Shown: positions 1-8,855, counted from the first letter of the stretch. The stretch: DNA of 28,944 nucleotides from Gammaproteobacteria bacterium UBA7376 (GCA_002470275.1 DKNY01000070.1:1-28944), one strand, 5' to 3'. Numbers and translations are program-made. The notes: generated by a model not told the origin, from the letters alone.

Positions 1-1512
1 GAGTCGTTGCTCAGCGAACTCTCCGGCGGCTGGCGGCGCCGCGTGGCGCTAGCGAAGGCCTTGGTCAGCAAACCGGACTTGCTGCTGCTGGACGAACCGA
101 CCAACCACCTGGATATCGCCACCATCCAGTGGCTGGAGCATGAGGTGCGCGGCTACAAAGGAAGCGTCATCTTCATTACCCACGATCGAGCATTTTTGCA
201 GAAGCTTGCGACCCGGATTGTTGAGATAGATCGTGGCCAAATCATCAGCTGGCCCGGCGACTATGCGAACTATCTGCAGCTCAAAGAACAGGCGTTGGAG
301 GAGGAGGATACCCGCAACGCCTTGTTCGACAAACGTCTGGCGCAGGAAGAAGCTTGGATTCGACAGGGTATCAAGGCCCGCCGCACTCGCAACGAGGGCC
401 GGGTACGCGCGCTGAAGGCCATGCGTGACGAGCGCTCGAAACGCCTTTCCAAACAAGGGAAGGCGCAGATTCAAATTGCAGCTAGCGAGGAATCCGGGCG
501 CAAGGTCATCGAGGCCCGAGCCCTCACCCACGGCTACGAAGGCACGCGGCTGTTGAACAACTTCAAGCTAAAGATCATGCGGGGTGACCGCATCGGGATC
601 ATTGGCAACAACGGCGTCGGGAAAACCACTCTGCTGCGCATTTTGTTGGGCCAGCTAAAGCCAGACAGTGGGTCGGTCAAAATCGGCACCAATCTCACCG
701 TGGGTTACTTCGACCAGGTCCGCGACGGTCTGGAGTGGGACAAGAGCGTGGCATTCAATGTGGCCAACGGCAAAGACTATATCCCTATGAACGGGAGCGA
801 CCGCCACGTCATCGGCTATCTCAAGGGTTTTTTGTTCACCCCAGAACGCGCGCGCACGGCTATCAAGTACCTTTCTGGTGGGGAGGTTAACCGGGTGCTG
901 TTGGCCAAACTCTTTACCCAGACCAACAACCTCATGGTGCTGGACGAACCCACCAACGACCTGGACATTGAGATGCTGGAGGTGCTGGAAGAAAAGCTGG
1001 TTGAATATGCTGGCACGCTGATCGTGGTCAGCCATGACCGGGACTTCGTGGATAACGTGGTGACCAGCACCTTAGTGTTTGAAGAGAAGGGCCAACTCAT
1101 TGAATACCAGGGCGGGTTCAGCGATTGGGTCAGCCGGGGACGCAGGCTGTCGATACTGGAACAGCGGCCAGGCGCAGTGCCCGAGGAACACGACATCGCC
1201 TCGGAGTCGTCATTGCCCCCGGACGCGGAACCCCCGGTATCACCCAAGCCAAACAACGGTTCCTCCAAAAAGAAACTCAGCTACAAGCTGCAGCGGGAGC
1301 TAGATGGGCTGCCGGACACGATTGCCGAGCTGGAAGCCAAACTGGCGGCGTTGACCGAAGAAACCGCCGCCCCGGGGTTCTACGATCAAGCATTTTCTGT
1401 CACCGAACCCATCCTTAAAACGTTAGCTGAGACCCAGAACGCCTTGGATACGGCAACGGAACGCTGGATTGAGCTGGAAGAATACCAATCTGGCTTGGAT
1501 ACAGCGTTCTAA
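1..1512 (+). CDS. uup: ABC-F family ATPase, Uup type (5' end cut off by window)
   Basis: Soluble tandem-ABC protein of the ABC-F family. Uup proteins act on ribosomes and affect branched DNA structures and precise excision of transposons. The reading frame is open from base 1, so the start and the first Walker A lie outside the window. Visible are the first ABC signature (LSGGW) and Walker B (LLLLDEPTNHLD), a charged linker between the two ABC domains, the second Walker A (GNNGVGKTT), the second signature (YLSGGE) and second Walker B (VLDEPTNDLD). After a Pro/Ser-rich linker comes a C-terminal Glu/Leu-rich helical region that looks like the Uup coiled-coil DNA-binding domain. That domain separates Uup from EttA and YheS. 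The gene converges on the histidine phosphatase gene with only 8 bases between stops. The family call is firm; the exact role is known only from homologues. Confidence 0.93.
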   Translation, partial: ESLLSELSGGWRRRVALAKALVSKPDLLLLDEPTNHLDIATIQWLEHEVRGYKGSVIFITHDRAFLQKLATRIVEIDRGQIISWPGDYANYLQLKEQALEEEDTRNALFDKRLAQEEAWIRQGIKARRTRNEGRVRALKAMRDERSKRLSKQGKAQIQIAASEESGRKVIEARALTHGYEGTRLLNNFKLKIMRGDRIGIIGNNGVGKTTLLRILLGQLKPDSGSVKIGTNLTVGYFDQVRDGLEWDKSVAFNVANGKDYIPMNGSDRHVIGYLKGFLFTPERARTAIKYLSGGEVNRVLLAKLFTQTNNLMVLDEPTNDLDIEMLEVLEEKLVEYAGTLIVVSHDRDFVDNVVTSTLVFEEKGQLIEYQGGFSDWVSRGRRLSILEQRPGAVPEEHDIASESSLPPDAEPPVSPKPNNGSSKKKLSYKLQRELDGLPDTIAELEAKLAALTEETAAPGFYDQAFSVTEPILKTLAETQNALDTATERWIELEEYQSGLDTAF

Positions 1513-1520
1513 CGGCCGCG

Positions 1521-2252
1521 TCAGCTCGGATCGAGCACGACACGACCTCCTAAACTGCTGGCGAGCATCACCCGCTCATCCTCGCGATAGAGCAGCAGCC
1601 CATCTAAGTAATTGACGGGGCCCCGCTCGACGGGTTCAAGACCTAGAACATGCCGCATCATTAGGATGGTCATATCGTGAGTGACGCAGATATCGATGCT
1701 CGGCGACTGCTGTTGTGGCCCGGGTGAATCCAGCTTGGCAAGCAAGACATCCAGAATAAAGCGAGCGGCCAACGTGGGCGCCATCATAATGGCGCTGTCG
1801 ACCCCCCCGTACACCCATTGAGCAACATAGCCCGATAACCCCTCAGCCTGACGCAGACCCTTCCACATGCGAATCTGATCCAGCGCATAAAACACGCCCA
1901 ATGCCTCTACCGGCCGCGCAGTGGGCTCACCTAGCTGGCGCTGATGTTGAGTATTTGCGCCTTCGATTAGGAGTGAGGCAGTCTCGATGCAGCGATGGGC
2001 AGGACTGGCATAGCCCCTCAAAGCGCTTTGGGGGAGCCGCCGACCCAGGGTCAGCGCCAGGCTTCGACCCGCCTCTGTCAGCGGGTTCTCGAGGTCATGA
2101 ATATCGCGCCGGTATTCCCGAGCGGAATGTCTTAGCAGCAGGACACCTCGCTCCATACCCTCGGCCAAACGCGCCTCAAGCATGACCCGCGCTGGGTCAC
2201 CTGGGCCGGCGTCGTCAGGAAGCTGGATTCCCTGTGTAGGTCGCTCATTCAA
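1521..2252 (-). CDS. histidine phosphatase superfamily protein
   Basis: Predicted soluble phosphatase of 243 residues, substrate unknown. The catalytic-His segment reads LLRHSARE (residues 38-46), where the family norm is RHG, so Gly is replaced by Ser. A second conserved Arg lies in SPAHRCIETA (about residue 87), and the second catalytic His is in VTHDMT (His192-Asp193); the HD pair recalls the acid-phosphatase branch. Start: TTG at 2252, preceded by GAGGA seven bases upstream; an in-frame internal Met (residue 24) is a possible later start. It is the last gene of a minus-strand operon, 35 bases after the outer-membrane protein gene, so it is probably co-transcribed with the ABC exporter. 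Whether it serves that exporter is not shown. The superfamily call is good, the activity uncertain. Confidence 0.8.
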   Translation of the reverse strand: MNERPTQGIQLPDDAGPGDPARVMLEARLAEGMERGVLLLRHSAREYRRDIHDLENPLTEAGRSLALTLGRRLPQSALRGYASPAHRCIETASLLIEGANTQHQRQLGEPTARPVEALGVFYALDQIRMWKGLRQAEGLSGYVAQWVYGGVDSAIMMAPTLAARFILDVLLAKLDSPGPQQQSPSIDICVTHDMTILMMRHVLGLEPVERGPVNYLDGLLLYREDERVMLASSLGGRVVLDPS

Positions 2253-2287
2253 TTGTTATTCCTCGCCTTGCCGAATCTGAGAGTGCG

Positions 2288-3583
2288 CTACAGATAAATG
2301 GCCCATCGCAGATACAGCCTGTTGCCACCCCCAACGGTGACGGGCCCCGATGCATCCGTCGCGATGACCAAGGGGGCAAATTCATCGCCCTGGTCGCCTA
2401 CAAGACCAACCCACCCAAGCTGCAGGCTTTGGTTCTGGGCAGCGTCATAGTTTATCTGGGTCTGAATCAACCGGCTTCCATCCTGAAGATTGGCGATCAC
2501 CGTAGCGGTGTGGGTCAACAGAGGGTGCCACTGATAGCTTCCACCCAAGGCAACATAGTCGCGCATCAGGTTAAACACCTCTCCCCGCTGCAGCGCTTCC
2601 CTCAGGTCCTCGGGTAGAGCAGCACCCTGGGCAGGCAGATCGTCCAGGCCAAAGTCATTGTGAAAGTACTCCAGAAACAGATAGGCCATTCTATTCATTA
2701 GAGGAAAGGCAACGTCCGCGTTGACGATACCCAGCACCCGACGACCACCGCCAGCGCCCGGCAAGCCTTCGCGAATCGCGATATCGGTGCGCAAGACACC
2801 GGGGCCTAGGGGCAAACGCCCGCTGAGGCCCCAGAAAGACCGGTCATAGTGTTGTGCCCCGATCAGTTCAAACTCCAGATTACCGGCATAGCCATGCCAT
2901 TTGAACGCACTGCTGCTGGCGGCGGCGGTGACTTGGCCTTGAGCATCTCGACGCACCACGTGCAGCAGCTGAAGATCTTGTCCATTAGCCAGTAGCTTCT
3001 CCACCAACAGCAAATCGTCGCCGGCCTTGTAGTCTCGATCCACGGTCGTCGGGGCAAAGGGATTAAAGGGGTCAAGGGGCTGGAACACGATCCCGCTTCC
3101 CCAGCTCACGGCCTGCCGGCCCAGGGTGACCGCCCAATCGTCCTTTCTCCACTGAACGTTCAGACGGTCCGAGCGGTGCAGCGCCCAATGTCGATTGCCT
3201 TCCTCCAGGTCAAAAGTAAGATTCACCCAGCGCCCGGCATCACTCACCACCAGCTGTTCATTATCGACACCGCCGCCAAACACGCTGTCGCCCCCCTGAA
3301 GCATTACCGTATGGTCCAGCACAACGCGCCAGTTGCCTACATCATGGCGGACAAGAAATCGGAAATCTGAGGCATAGTCCAAGGCGGAGGACCCTAATTG
3401 CCCATGCCTTAAGTCGGAGGAAGGAAGCTCATCCGCTAGAGCGAATGCCTTAAAGCGATAGGCGAAATCTGTTTTCCCCGCGCTATCGACCTCGCCCTTG
3501 GCAGCCCAAGCCAGCGGGGACAACACGATCAGCGCAAGCCAAAGGAGGCGCCGACGCCCACAGGGAATAGCGTCAGTCGTCAC
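2288..3583 (-). CDS. predicted outer-membrane beta-barrel protein of an ABC export operon
   Basis: Hypothetical exported protein of 431 residues that I cannot place in a named family. Residues 1-28 form a classic signal peptide (Arg-rich start, hydrophobic core ending LSPLAWAA). The rest alternates short polar and aromatic strands (for example residues about 66-95 and 115-135), and the last residues, RLYLRWAIYL, end in alternating hydrophobic and aromatic positions as expected for a barrel C-terminus. Start is GTG at 3583, overlapping the end of the ATPase gene by 11 bases, which indicates translational coupling. Its place in an operon with a LolA-like protein and an ABC transporter suggests it is the outer-membrane acceptor or exit of that system. 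That role is inferred from context only; a different porin-like function is possible. Confidence 0.72.
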   Translation of the reverse strand: MTTDAIPCGRRRLLWLALIVLSPLAWAAKGEVDSAGKTDFAYRFKAFALADELPSSDLRHGQLGSSALDYASDFRFLVRHDVGNWRVVLDHTVMLQGGDSVFGGGVDNEQLVVSDAGRWVNLTFDLEEGNRHWALHRSDRLNVQWRKDDWAVTLGRQAVSWGSGIVFQPLDPFNPFAPTTVDRDYKAGDDLLLVEKLLANGQDLQLLHVVRRDAQGQVTAAASSSAFKWHGYAGNLEFELIGAQHYDRSFWGLSGRLPLGPGVLRTDIAIREGLPGAGGGRRVLGIVNADVAFPLMNRMAYLFLEYFHNDFGLDDLPAQGAALPEDLREALQRGEVFNLMRDYVALGGSYQWHPLLTHTATVIANLQDGSRLIQTQINYDAAQNQSLQLGWVGLVGDQGDEFAPLVIATDASGPVTVGGGNRLYLRWAIYL

Positions 3584-4268
3584 TGGAAATGCGACCGTCT
3601 ATTAGACCAACCTGTCGAGAGGTATAGGCGATCACCAAGGGGTCGTGGGTCGCGGTGACGATGGTCATGCCCTTGCTTTCGTTTAGGTCCCGCATCAGCG
3701 ACAAAAGCTCGGCCGTGGTTTGAGAATCGAGATTCGCAGTGGGCTCATCAGCCAGCAGCAAGACAGGGTTGGTGACCATGGCGCGCGCGATGGCCACTCG
3801 CTGCTGCTGTCCGCCGGAAAGCTCTCCCGGCCGTCGATGGAGCATGTCTGCCAGACCGAGATCCGCCAGCATCTGCTCCGCTCGCACTCGCTGCTCGCGC
3901 TTGCCTACGCCCTGCAGCTGAAGAATAAAGGCCACGTTCTCTAGGGCAGACAGCACGGGGATCAAATTATAGGCCTGAAAAACAAAGCCAATTTTTGCTA
4001 AGCGCAGGGCAGAGAGCTGGCTTTCCCGCAGCCCTCCCAATTCGACACCACCGACGCTAACACGACCTTGATCAAATTTATCGAGGCCGCCAATAATGTT
4101 AAGCAGGGTCGACTTCCCCGAGCCTGAGGGCCCGGAAAGGCTGGTGAATTCGCCTTCGGCAATCTCCAGGTCCACGCTCTGGAGGGCATGAACGGGCACG
4201 GAACCCTGTTGATAGGTTCGGCAGAGACCCTGGCATCGGACCACGACTTGCTTCATCGCCTCTTCCAT
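3573..4268 (-). CDS. ABC transporter ATP-binding protein, LolD/MacB type
   Basis: Cytoplasmic ATPase of 231 residues that would power the two adjacent permeases. All ABC motifs are intact: Walker [10 protein letters not shown] (46-54), Q-loop Gln98 in FQAYN, signature LSGGQQQ (150-156), Walker B LLLADE (170-175) and switch His208 in ATHD. The segment after Walker A and the [14 protein letters not shown] signature are typical of the LolD/MacB/FtsE group, which works by mechanotransmission rather than by a channel. Start: ATG 4268, fifteen bases after the upstream permease stop, with a G-rich stretch before it; an in-frame ATG at 4256 (Met5) is a real alternative. The 3' end overlaps the outer-membrane protein gene. 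Confidence 0.93.
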   Translation of the reverse strand: MEEAMKQVVVRCQGLCRTYQQGSVPVHALQSVDLEIAEGEFTSLSGPSGSGKSTLLNIIGGLDKFDQGRVSVGGVELGGLRESQLSALRLAKIGFVFQAYNLIPVLSALENVAFILQLQGVGKREQRVRAEQMLADLGLADMLHRRPGELSGGQQQRVAIARAMVTNPVLLLADEPTANLDSQTTAELLSLMRDLNESKGMTIVTATHDPLVIAYTSRQVGLIDGRISSDD

Positions 4269-4282
4269 TCCTTAACCCCCAA

Positions 4283-5500
4283 TCATCGATTCATCGCCAT
4301 CAAGGGCGAGATCTTCACCGCACGTCGGGCCGGGAAAAAACTTGCGATAAAGCCGATCAAGACGCTCATCAGCCCATAACCCACAAGGTCCTCCACCGCG
4401 AGCAGCGGGACCAATCGGGCGCGAATTCCCCAGCCCTCCAGACCATCACTAAAGGCCGTTAAATCAATCCCGTCGGCCAGCAGCCAGACGCCGAAGACAC
4501 CAAGCAGTAAGCCTAAGGCCACACCGATGCTCATAATGCAGACCGATTCGATCACCACCTGCAGCACAACAAAACCCCGGCCCATACCCAGAGCGCGCAG
4601 CATGCCAAGCTCGCGTACGCGTTCCATGACGGCAGCGATCAGGGTATTGACCAAACCAAAGGCCAGAGCCGTCATCGTCAACAGGAACCAAATCAGCATG
4701 ACCGAGTCGACGATATTGTAGAGCTCGGCAAATTGTGGCTCCAGAGCCTGCCAATCCCGGACATCCGTGTCGGGATAGGCCTCCTGGACGGCCTGCAGAA
4801 CAGAGAGCCGATTCGACTCCTCATGCAGCACGATGGACAGTTCGGAGATCAGCGGCCGCTGGCCTGCCGCACGCTGCTGCAGGGCCTCTAAGCCGGTAAA
4901 AATAAACATTTTTTCAACCAGTTCACCTGGCGCATCGTAGATACCTGCTACCCGGTAGCCCATTTCTCGAGTTCTGCCATCCGCGCCCTGCACCATAATC
5001 ACCACGCGCCGATCCACCTTGGTCTCCAGCGCGTCGGCCAGAGCCGCGCCAATGAGCAAGCTGCGATCTTCCACACCCGCGAGTCCGCGCCCCTGGATGC
5101 TTAAGTCACGATAAAAGGATATGGCCTCTTGTTGGGGGTCAATGCCCACGAGCTGAGCGCCCCGAGTAGCCCGTTCGCTCATCACCACTGCCGGTAACCG
5201 AATCCGCGCGGCCCAGCCCTGGTAGAGTCTGGCATCTCCCGGCAGGATCGGGGGCAGTGCCAATGTCAGGGAGTTGGCCAAACTCGGGTCGTCGACGAAG
5301 CCAGGGGCCTGCACCTTAATATGGCCGGTTAGATTAGCAACGGCCATTTCCAGCATATCGTTTTGCCAGCCGCGAATGAGCGCGTTGGACACCGTGACCC
5401 CGCCCACCGCAAAGCTAATGGCAATCAGCAAGAACGCATTGCGCCGACGATAGAGCACGACGTTTCTAAGGCTTAGTTTTAACAGCATCGCTAGGGCCAT
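4283..5500 (-). CDS. ABC transporter permease, FtsX/MacB family (second of two)
   Basis: Inner-membrane permease of about 405 residues with the MacB/LolC layout. One N-terminal helix (AFLLIAISFAVGGVTVSNAL) is followed by a large periplasmic domain (about 200 residues) and three C-terminal helices (DSVMLIWFLLTMTALAFGL; VALGLLLGVFGVWLL; LMSVLIGFIASFFPA). The FtsX-type cytoplasmic loop ERVRELGMLRALGM after the second helix contacts the ATPase in characterised relatives, and the C-terminus ends PARRAVKISPLMAMNR, the usual family ending. I chose ATG 5500; the frame stays open upstream to a TTG at 5557 that would overlap the first permease, and ATG 5488 is also possible. No start has a strong ribosome-binding site, so coupling to the upstream gene is likely. 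Confidence 0.9.
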   Translation of the reverse strand: MALAMLLKLSLRNVVLYRRRNAFLLIAISFAVGGVTVSNALIRGWQNDMLEMAVANLTGHIKVQAPGFVDDPSLANSLTLALPPILPGDARLYQGWAARIRLPAVVMSERATRGAQLVGIDPQQEAISFYRDLSIQGRGLAGVEDRSLLIGAALADALETKVDRRVVIMVQGADGRTREMGYRVAGIYDAPGELVEKMFIFTGLEALQQRAAGQRPLISELSIVLHEESNRLSVLQAVQEAYPDTDVRDWQALEPQFAELYNIVDSVMLIWFLLTMTALAFGLVNTLIAAVMERVRELGMLRALGMGRGFVVLQVVIESVCIMSIGVALGLLLGVFGVWLLADGIDLTAFSDGLEGWGIRARLVPLLAVEDLVGYGLMSVLIGFIASFFPARRAVKISPLMAMNR

Positions 5501-5534
5501 AGCGTCACCGGCAATAGGTTTGGACGAGCCATCC

Positions 5535-6758
5535 TCATTCGCTCCGCAGGGCGTCAACGGGCCGAATGCGTCGGATACGCATCATGCTGAGCAATGAGGC
5601 CGCTTGGGTGCCTAGGATCATGGTTAGCGGCGCCATGCTCACGCTTAGCAGCGATAGGGTGGGGTAAATTCTGTCCATGCTGCCCAGATACATCTGCGCC
5701 GTAATCTGCTCTCCGCCAAAGTCATCCAGGGGAAGGGGAATCCCTACATCCGCAAGATAGCTGACAAACAAACCCCCAGCTATCAATCCTCCGGCCACGC
5801 CCAACAGGCTCAACAAGAGTGCCTCAAGCTGAATTTGGCCAATGATTTGCCATGGGCGCATCCCCAGAGCCAGCAACATGCCGAACTCCTTGGTCCGATC
5901 ATAAACCAGCATCACGAAGGTATTGACCACGGCGAAGGTCACCAGAACCAACAGAATTGCGTAAAAGATCGTGGCGCTGATCTTGTCCAACTCAATGCTC
6001 TTTTCGATTTCAGGCATCAGGTCGCGCCAAGTTCGCAGCACGAGATTCCCGCTCAGACGGGCAGCGACCGCTTGGAGAGATGCGTCCAAATCTGTGTCTT
6101 GGTTAACGATCAAGATCAAGCGGTGGGCTTCATCAACCAAGTAAAAGGCGTCCTGCATAGTGGCGATAGGCACCAGCAGCAGGCTGCGATCTAACTCTGC
6201 CTGGCCCGTCGTCAAAATAGCGCTGACGGTGAGCGCCATGGCGGCCACGGTACCGTCCTTGCCACTGCCGAGCACGACTACTTCGTCGTTGAGACCAACC
6301 CCCAGGTTGCGCGCCAGCGCAGCACCAATAACGCCCTGATCCGGGCGGCTTGGCACCTCACCAGAGGAGATCGAGTTGAGCAAATCCATCGCTGCTTTTT
6401 CAGTGGCGAAATCCATGCCCAGGATCATCCCGGCATAGGAGCGCTCGCCCATAGAGACGATACCGAACGCCTGAACTCTCGGGGTCACGGTGAGTGCTCC
6501 ACTATCGCCCAACCTGCCGCGTAGCGCCGATACGCCGACAACCGTATGCTCAAATCGCTCTTTGTCAACAAAGGCATCAGTCACCACCTCACCATGACCC
6601 ATAAAGAATCGGGAGGCCGCATCGATCATCAGGCCGTAGCTGCCGGCCTGCAGACTCATGGCAAAGGACACCAGAAAGACGGCGAAGGCAATACCGCTGG
6701 CGGTCAGGCCCGTTCGCACGCGATTACGCATCAGGTTACGCCAAGCAATGGCGATCAT
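5535..6758 (-). CDS. ABC transporter permease, FtsX/MacB family (first of two)
   Basis: Inner-membrane permease of 407 residues, the partner of the following permease. It has an N-terminal helix at about residues 14-38, a periplasmic domain, and three C-terminal helices. The coupling segment is DRTKEFGMLLALGM and the C-terminal signature is RRIRPVDALRSE. It differs from its neighbour over most of the periplasmic domain, so the pair looks like a heterodimer of the LolC/LolE type rather than a recent duplication. In lipoprotein-releasing and MacB-like systems such permeases extract or push substrates from the inner-membrane outer leaflet or periplasm without a transmembrane channel. Start ATG 6758 is fifty bases after the LolA-like gene ends. 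Confidence 0.91.
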   Translation of the reverse strand: MIAIAWRNLMRNRVRTGLTASGIAFAVFLVSFAMSLQAGSYGLMIDAASRFFMGHGEVVTDAFVDKERFEHTVVGVSALRGRLGDSGALTVTPRVQAFGIVSMGERSYAGMILGMDFATEKAAMDLLNSISSGEVPSRPDQGVIGAALARNLGVGLNDEVVVLGSGKDGTVAAMALTVSAILTTGQAELDRSLLLVPIATMQDAFYLVDEAHRLILIVNQDTDLDASLQAVAARLSGNLVLRTWRDLMPEIEKSIELDKISATIFYAILLVLVTFAVVNTFVMLVYDRTKEFGMLLALGMRPWQIIGQIQLEALLLSLLGVAGGLIAGGLFVSYLADVGIPLPLDDFGGEQITAQMYLGSMDRIYPTLSLLSVSMAPLTMILGTQAASLLSMMRIRRIRPVDALRSE

Positions 6759-6808
6759 AGACGAGACCCGTCGGTACTCACTCTGGGCATGACGCAGCGG
6801 GCACTCAT

Positions 6809-7681
6809 CTAACCCTCTCTGCCACCGGATTGAAGCGAGAAAACGGTAAACAGGCGATCTTGGACAGCGCCGTCGAAGGATACATCGGTGTAGCGGATTT
6901 CCGTGTATTGATCCGCGGTCTCGACGTCCTGCATACGAAGATGCGTGGCCAACAGCCTGCCACCCATTTGGGCAACGGCCAGGGTCTGCATCTCTCTCAC
7001 TGGCAGCATGTCCTGATCAAAATACGTCGAGCGCAGCAGGACAAAGTCATCGCGCAGAATCAGCCGCTCCTTACCCCAAACCACGGGGGCATCGTCCAGC
7101 GGGAACGCGTCAATGGTGTATTCCTTATGGCCCTCTCGGAACTTGGTCGCAACATGTTCTAACCGATAGTAGCGCAGCCAGTTATCGCTCCTAGACATGT
7201 CGCTGTAGGAAAAGTCCGAGCCCGCCCAGGATTGAGACATCATGCCGCCGGGTAAGCGAATGCTGCGGTTCAGCTTCGGATTGTAGGTCCACATGCGTTC
7301 GCCGAGCTTCAGCAGCGCATTCCCAGCATCTCGGGCGGGGGCCGTGAATCTAATCAGCGCATCCTCCCGACCACGAGTCCAGGACTTGAGGGACGACTCA
7401 CGCTGCCAGCTCGGCCGCTTAATCAGCATGGTCATTTCTGCGTAGGAGTTATCGATGCCGCGCATCAAATCTATGGCTTCGGCAACCAGGGCTTTGGCGT
7501 CTACCGTCTCAGGGTCCATCGTTGCCGCCTGGTTGAGTTCAGCTCCCTCCGCAACCGCGATGCCGGATAGCGGAACCATTAGGAGCCAACCGATACAGAG
7601 ATTTAGGACGGCTCGCACACAGGGCGTCCTTCGCGCCGTCCCGCCCCTCGTCGTGGCGCTCAACCTTTGTCCTGCACGCAT
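6809..7681 (-). CDS. LolA-like periplasmic protein (outer membrane lipoprotein-sorting family, TP0789-like)
   Basis: Exported protein resembling the 'outer membrane lipoprotein-sorting protein' family with a LolA-like half-barrel fold. Support: the segment MRGIDNSYAEMTMLIKRPSW, then a repeated Trp/Arg-rich beta pattern (RIPLPGG-like RSIRLPGGMMSQSWAGSDFSYSD and DVSFDG near the end), a pattern I associate with this family. LolA carries lipoproteins across the periplasm; relatives next to ABC or RND exporters are thought to carry lipids or lipoproteins, but their cargo is mostly unknown. A hydrophobic signal segment (LNLCIGWLLMVPLSGIAVA) is present. Start choice: ATG 7681 with GAGG eight bases upstream; GTG 7618, with AAGGA eight bases upstream, would give a cleaner signal peptide and is a serious alternative. 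First gene of the operon, divergent from the TetR gene. Confidence 0.82.
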   Translation of the reverse strand: MRAGQRLSATTRGGTARRTPCVRAVLNLCIGWLLMVPLSGIAVAEGAELNQAATMDPETVDAKALVAEAIDLMRGIDNSYAEMTMLIKRPSWQRESSLKSWTRGREDALIRFTAPARDAGNALLKLGERMWTYNPKLNRSIRLPGGMMSQSWAGSDFSYSDMSRSDNWLRYYRLEHVATKFREGHKEYTIDAFPLDDAPVVWGKERLILRDDFVLLRSTYFDQDMLPVREMQTLAVAQMGGRLLATHLRMQDVETADQYTEIRYTDVSFDGAVQDRLFTVFSLQSGGREG

Positions 7682-7779
7682 AGGAATGGCCTCTACTAAG
7701 ACTCGGACAAGGCTAGTCGAGACAGTGGTTAAATGCACGCGGTTGTTGATACGATCAAATTTTAGACTCGATCCAACTC
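7682..7779. promoter_or_regulatory. divergent regulatory region between the exporter operon and tetR-type gene
   Basis: These 98 bases separate the divergent starts of the LolA-like gene and the TetR gene, so they should hold both promoters and the TetR operator. I see an imperfect inverted repeat, CTCG at 7702-7705 and CGAG at 7718-7721 with 12 bases between, but no strong sigma-70 pair. If the upstream gene really starts at 7618 the region is 63 bases longer. The assignment rests on position, not on a recognised operator. Confidence 0.45.
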
Positions 7780-8388
7780 ATGTCCCTGAGACAAAAGAAG
7801 AGAATGCAAACCGAGGCCGCTATCCTCGACGCGGCTCGGGCCCTGTGCCAGGGTGACAATTGGAGCGCCATATCAACCCGTGACATCGCCGCCAAAGCCG
7901 GGATCAGCTACCAAACCCTGTACAACTATTTCCCATCCAAGGCGGCGATTATCCAGGCCCTGATCGTGAGTACCTACATCGGACCTGAACAGACCTTTCA
8001 AAGCATCATAAAACGCTACCAAGGAAATCTGTTAGAGAGCCTTCGAGAACTCAACCAGGCACGCCTTGCCCTAGTTCGAGAGAAAGACCCCGAATGGTGG
8101 GTGTCCTTGAATCGTTATTTTTCTCGTTTCGAGCCAGGAACATCCGAAGTTTCCCACCTGGTCAATTTGGTCGATAAGAGTGGTGACGCCTATTTTTACG
8201 CCCTCCTCCGCACTGCCCAGGGCGTGGGCGACCTTCAGCCGGACGTGGATATCCAGCTCATGGCCCACAGCCTCCACTCCTTATCCAATAGCGCCTTCGA
8301 GCGCCTCGTTGCTGGGGGCGGCAGCACCCCGGAAGCCATCCTTGAGCAACAGACCCGCCAGCTCGTCGCACCCTACCTCGCGGTTTAA
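7780..8388 (+). CDS. TetR/AcrR family transcriptional regulator
   Basis: DNA-binding repressor-type protein of 202 residues. The N-terminal helix-turn-helix is clear at about residues 10-55: AAILDAARALC, then WSAISTRDIAAKAGISYQTLYNYFPSKAAIIQAL, which fits the TetR_N pattern closely including the Y-x-Y-F-x-S-K turn. The C-terminal ligand-binding half is divergent as usual and gives no hint of the ligand. Start ATG 7780; a second Met at codon 9 (7804) has a purine-rich leader but would trim the first helix. It is divergent from the exporter operon, the classic arrangement for a local repressor of a transporter, so it probably controls that operon and itself. It converges with the small hypothetical gene, with 17 bases between them. 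Confidence 0.93.
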   Translation: MSLRQKKRMQTEAAILDAARALCQGDNWSAISTRDIAAKAGISYQTLYNYFPSKAAIIQALIVSTYIGPEQTFQSIIKRYQGNLLESLRELNQARLALVREKDPEWWVSLNRYFSRFEPGTSEVSHLVNLVDKSGDAYFYALLRTAQGVGDLQPDVDIQLMAHSLHSLSNSAFERLVAGGGSTPEAILEQQTRQLVAPYLAV

Positions 8389-8405
8389 GCGCAATCAGAA
8401 TTTGG

Positions 8406-8855
8406 CTAGCGGCGTCGATTTAAAGACACGACATTATGGGCCTGAACTACCTGTTGGAGGGGCCTGAACAGAATTTCCCAGGTAAGCGTCTCTCCCCCAG
8501 ATTGAAAAAACCCACGACAGCCAATACCCCTGTCCACGTTGAAAAGGGCAGCGGTGGCAGTCTGGGATGCTGAGACATCCCATAGCAGAGCTAGGTTTGG
8601 CTCACTTTCCAGCTTCGCGACGCCCTCCATAAAGACATCCGCGATGCGAACATCTACTGCGTAGGTTCCCACCTCATTTCCAGCGATACGGATCAGGATG
8701 TCTCCCTCTGCCCCACCGGACAGGGCACCACGAAATATCCAGCCTTCGGCTTCAGCCTGAACATCCAGCTCGACATTCACCGTGACGCCTAAGCTGGCGC
8801 CTTCAGGAATAAAGCTCCCTCGACCGGACCAATCCCCTTTCTTAATAATCATCAC
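8406..8855 (-). CDS. hypothetical protein, translationally coupled to yedK-type gene
   Basis: Small protein of 149 residues, not recognised. It has no signal peptide or membrane segment. The sequence is mostly beta-like, with alternating hydrophobic residues (LGVTVNVELDVQ, WIFRGALSG, GTYAVDVRIAD, NLALLWDVS, TATAALFNVD, LTWEILFRP), suggesting a small barrel or sandwich, perhaps lipocalin-like. GTG 8855 overlaps the TGA of the upstream gene as GTGA and is directly followed by an in-frame ATG (8852). An AGGAAGG ribosome site lies just upstream, so translation in step with the upstream gene is very likely. The coupling suggests a role linked to YedK or at least a shared transcript. No function is proposed. 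Confidence 0.75.
   Translation of the reverse strand: MMIIKKGDWSGRGSFIPEGASLGVTVNVELDVQAEAEGWIFRGALSGGAEGDILIRIAGNEVGTYAVDVRIADVFMEGVAKLESEPNLALLWDVSASQTATAALFNVDRGIGCRGFFQSGGETLTWEILFRPLQQVVQAHNVVSLNRRR

Noticed and set aside
5835..6194. A His/Gln-rich plus-strand frame within the first permease gene
   Set aside because: It is opposite a well-supported permease; the richness in His and Gln reflects the reverse complement of its codons.
7702..7721. CTCG-N12-CGAG as a definite TetR operator
   Set aside because: Four-base arms with a 12-base spacer are too weak; kept only as a remark in the divergent region.
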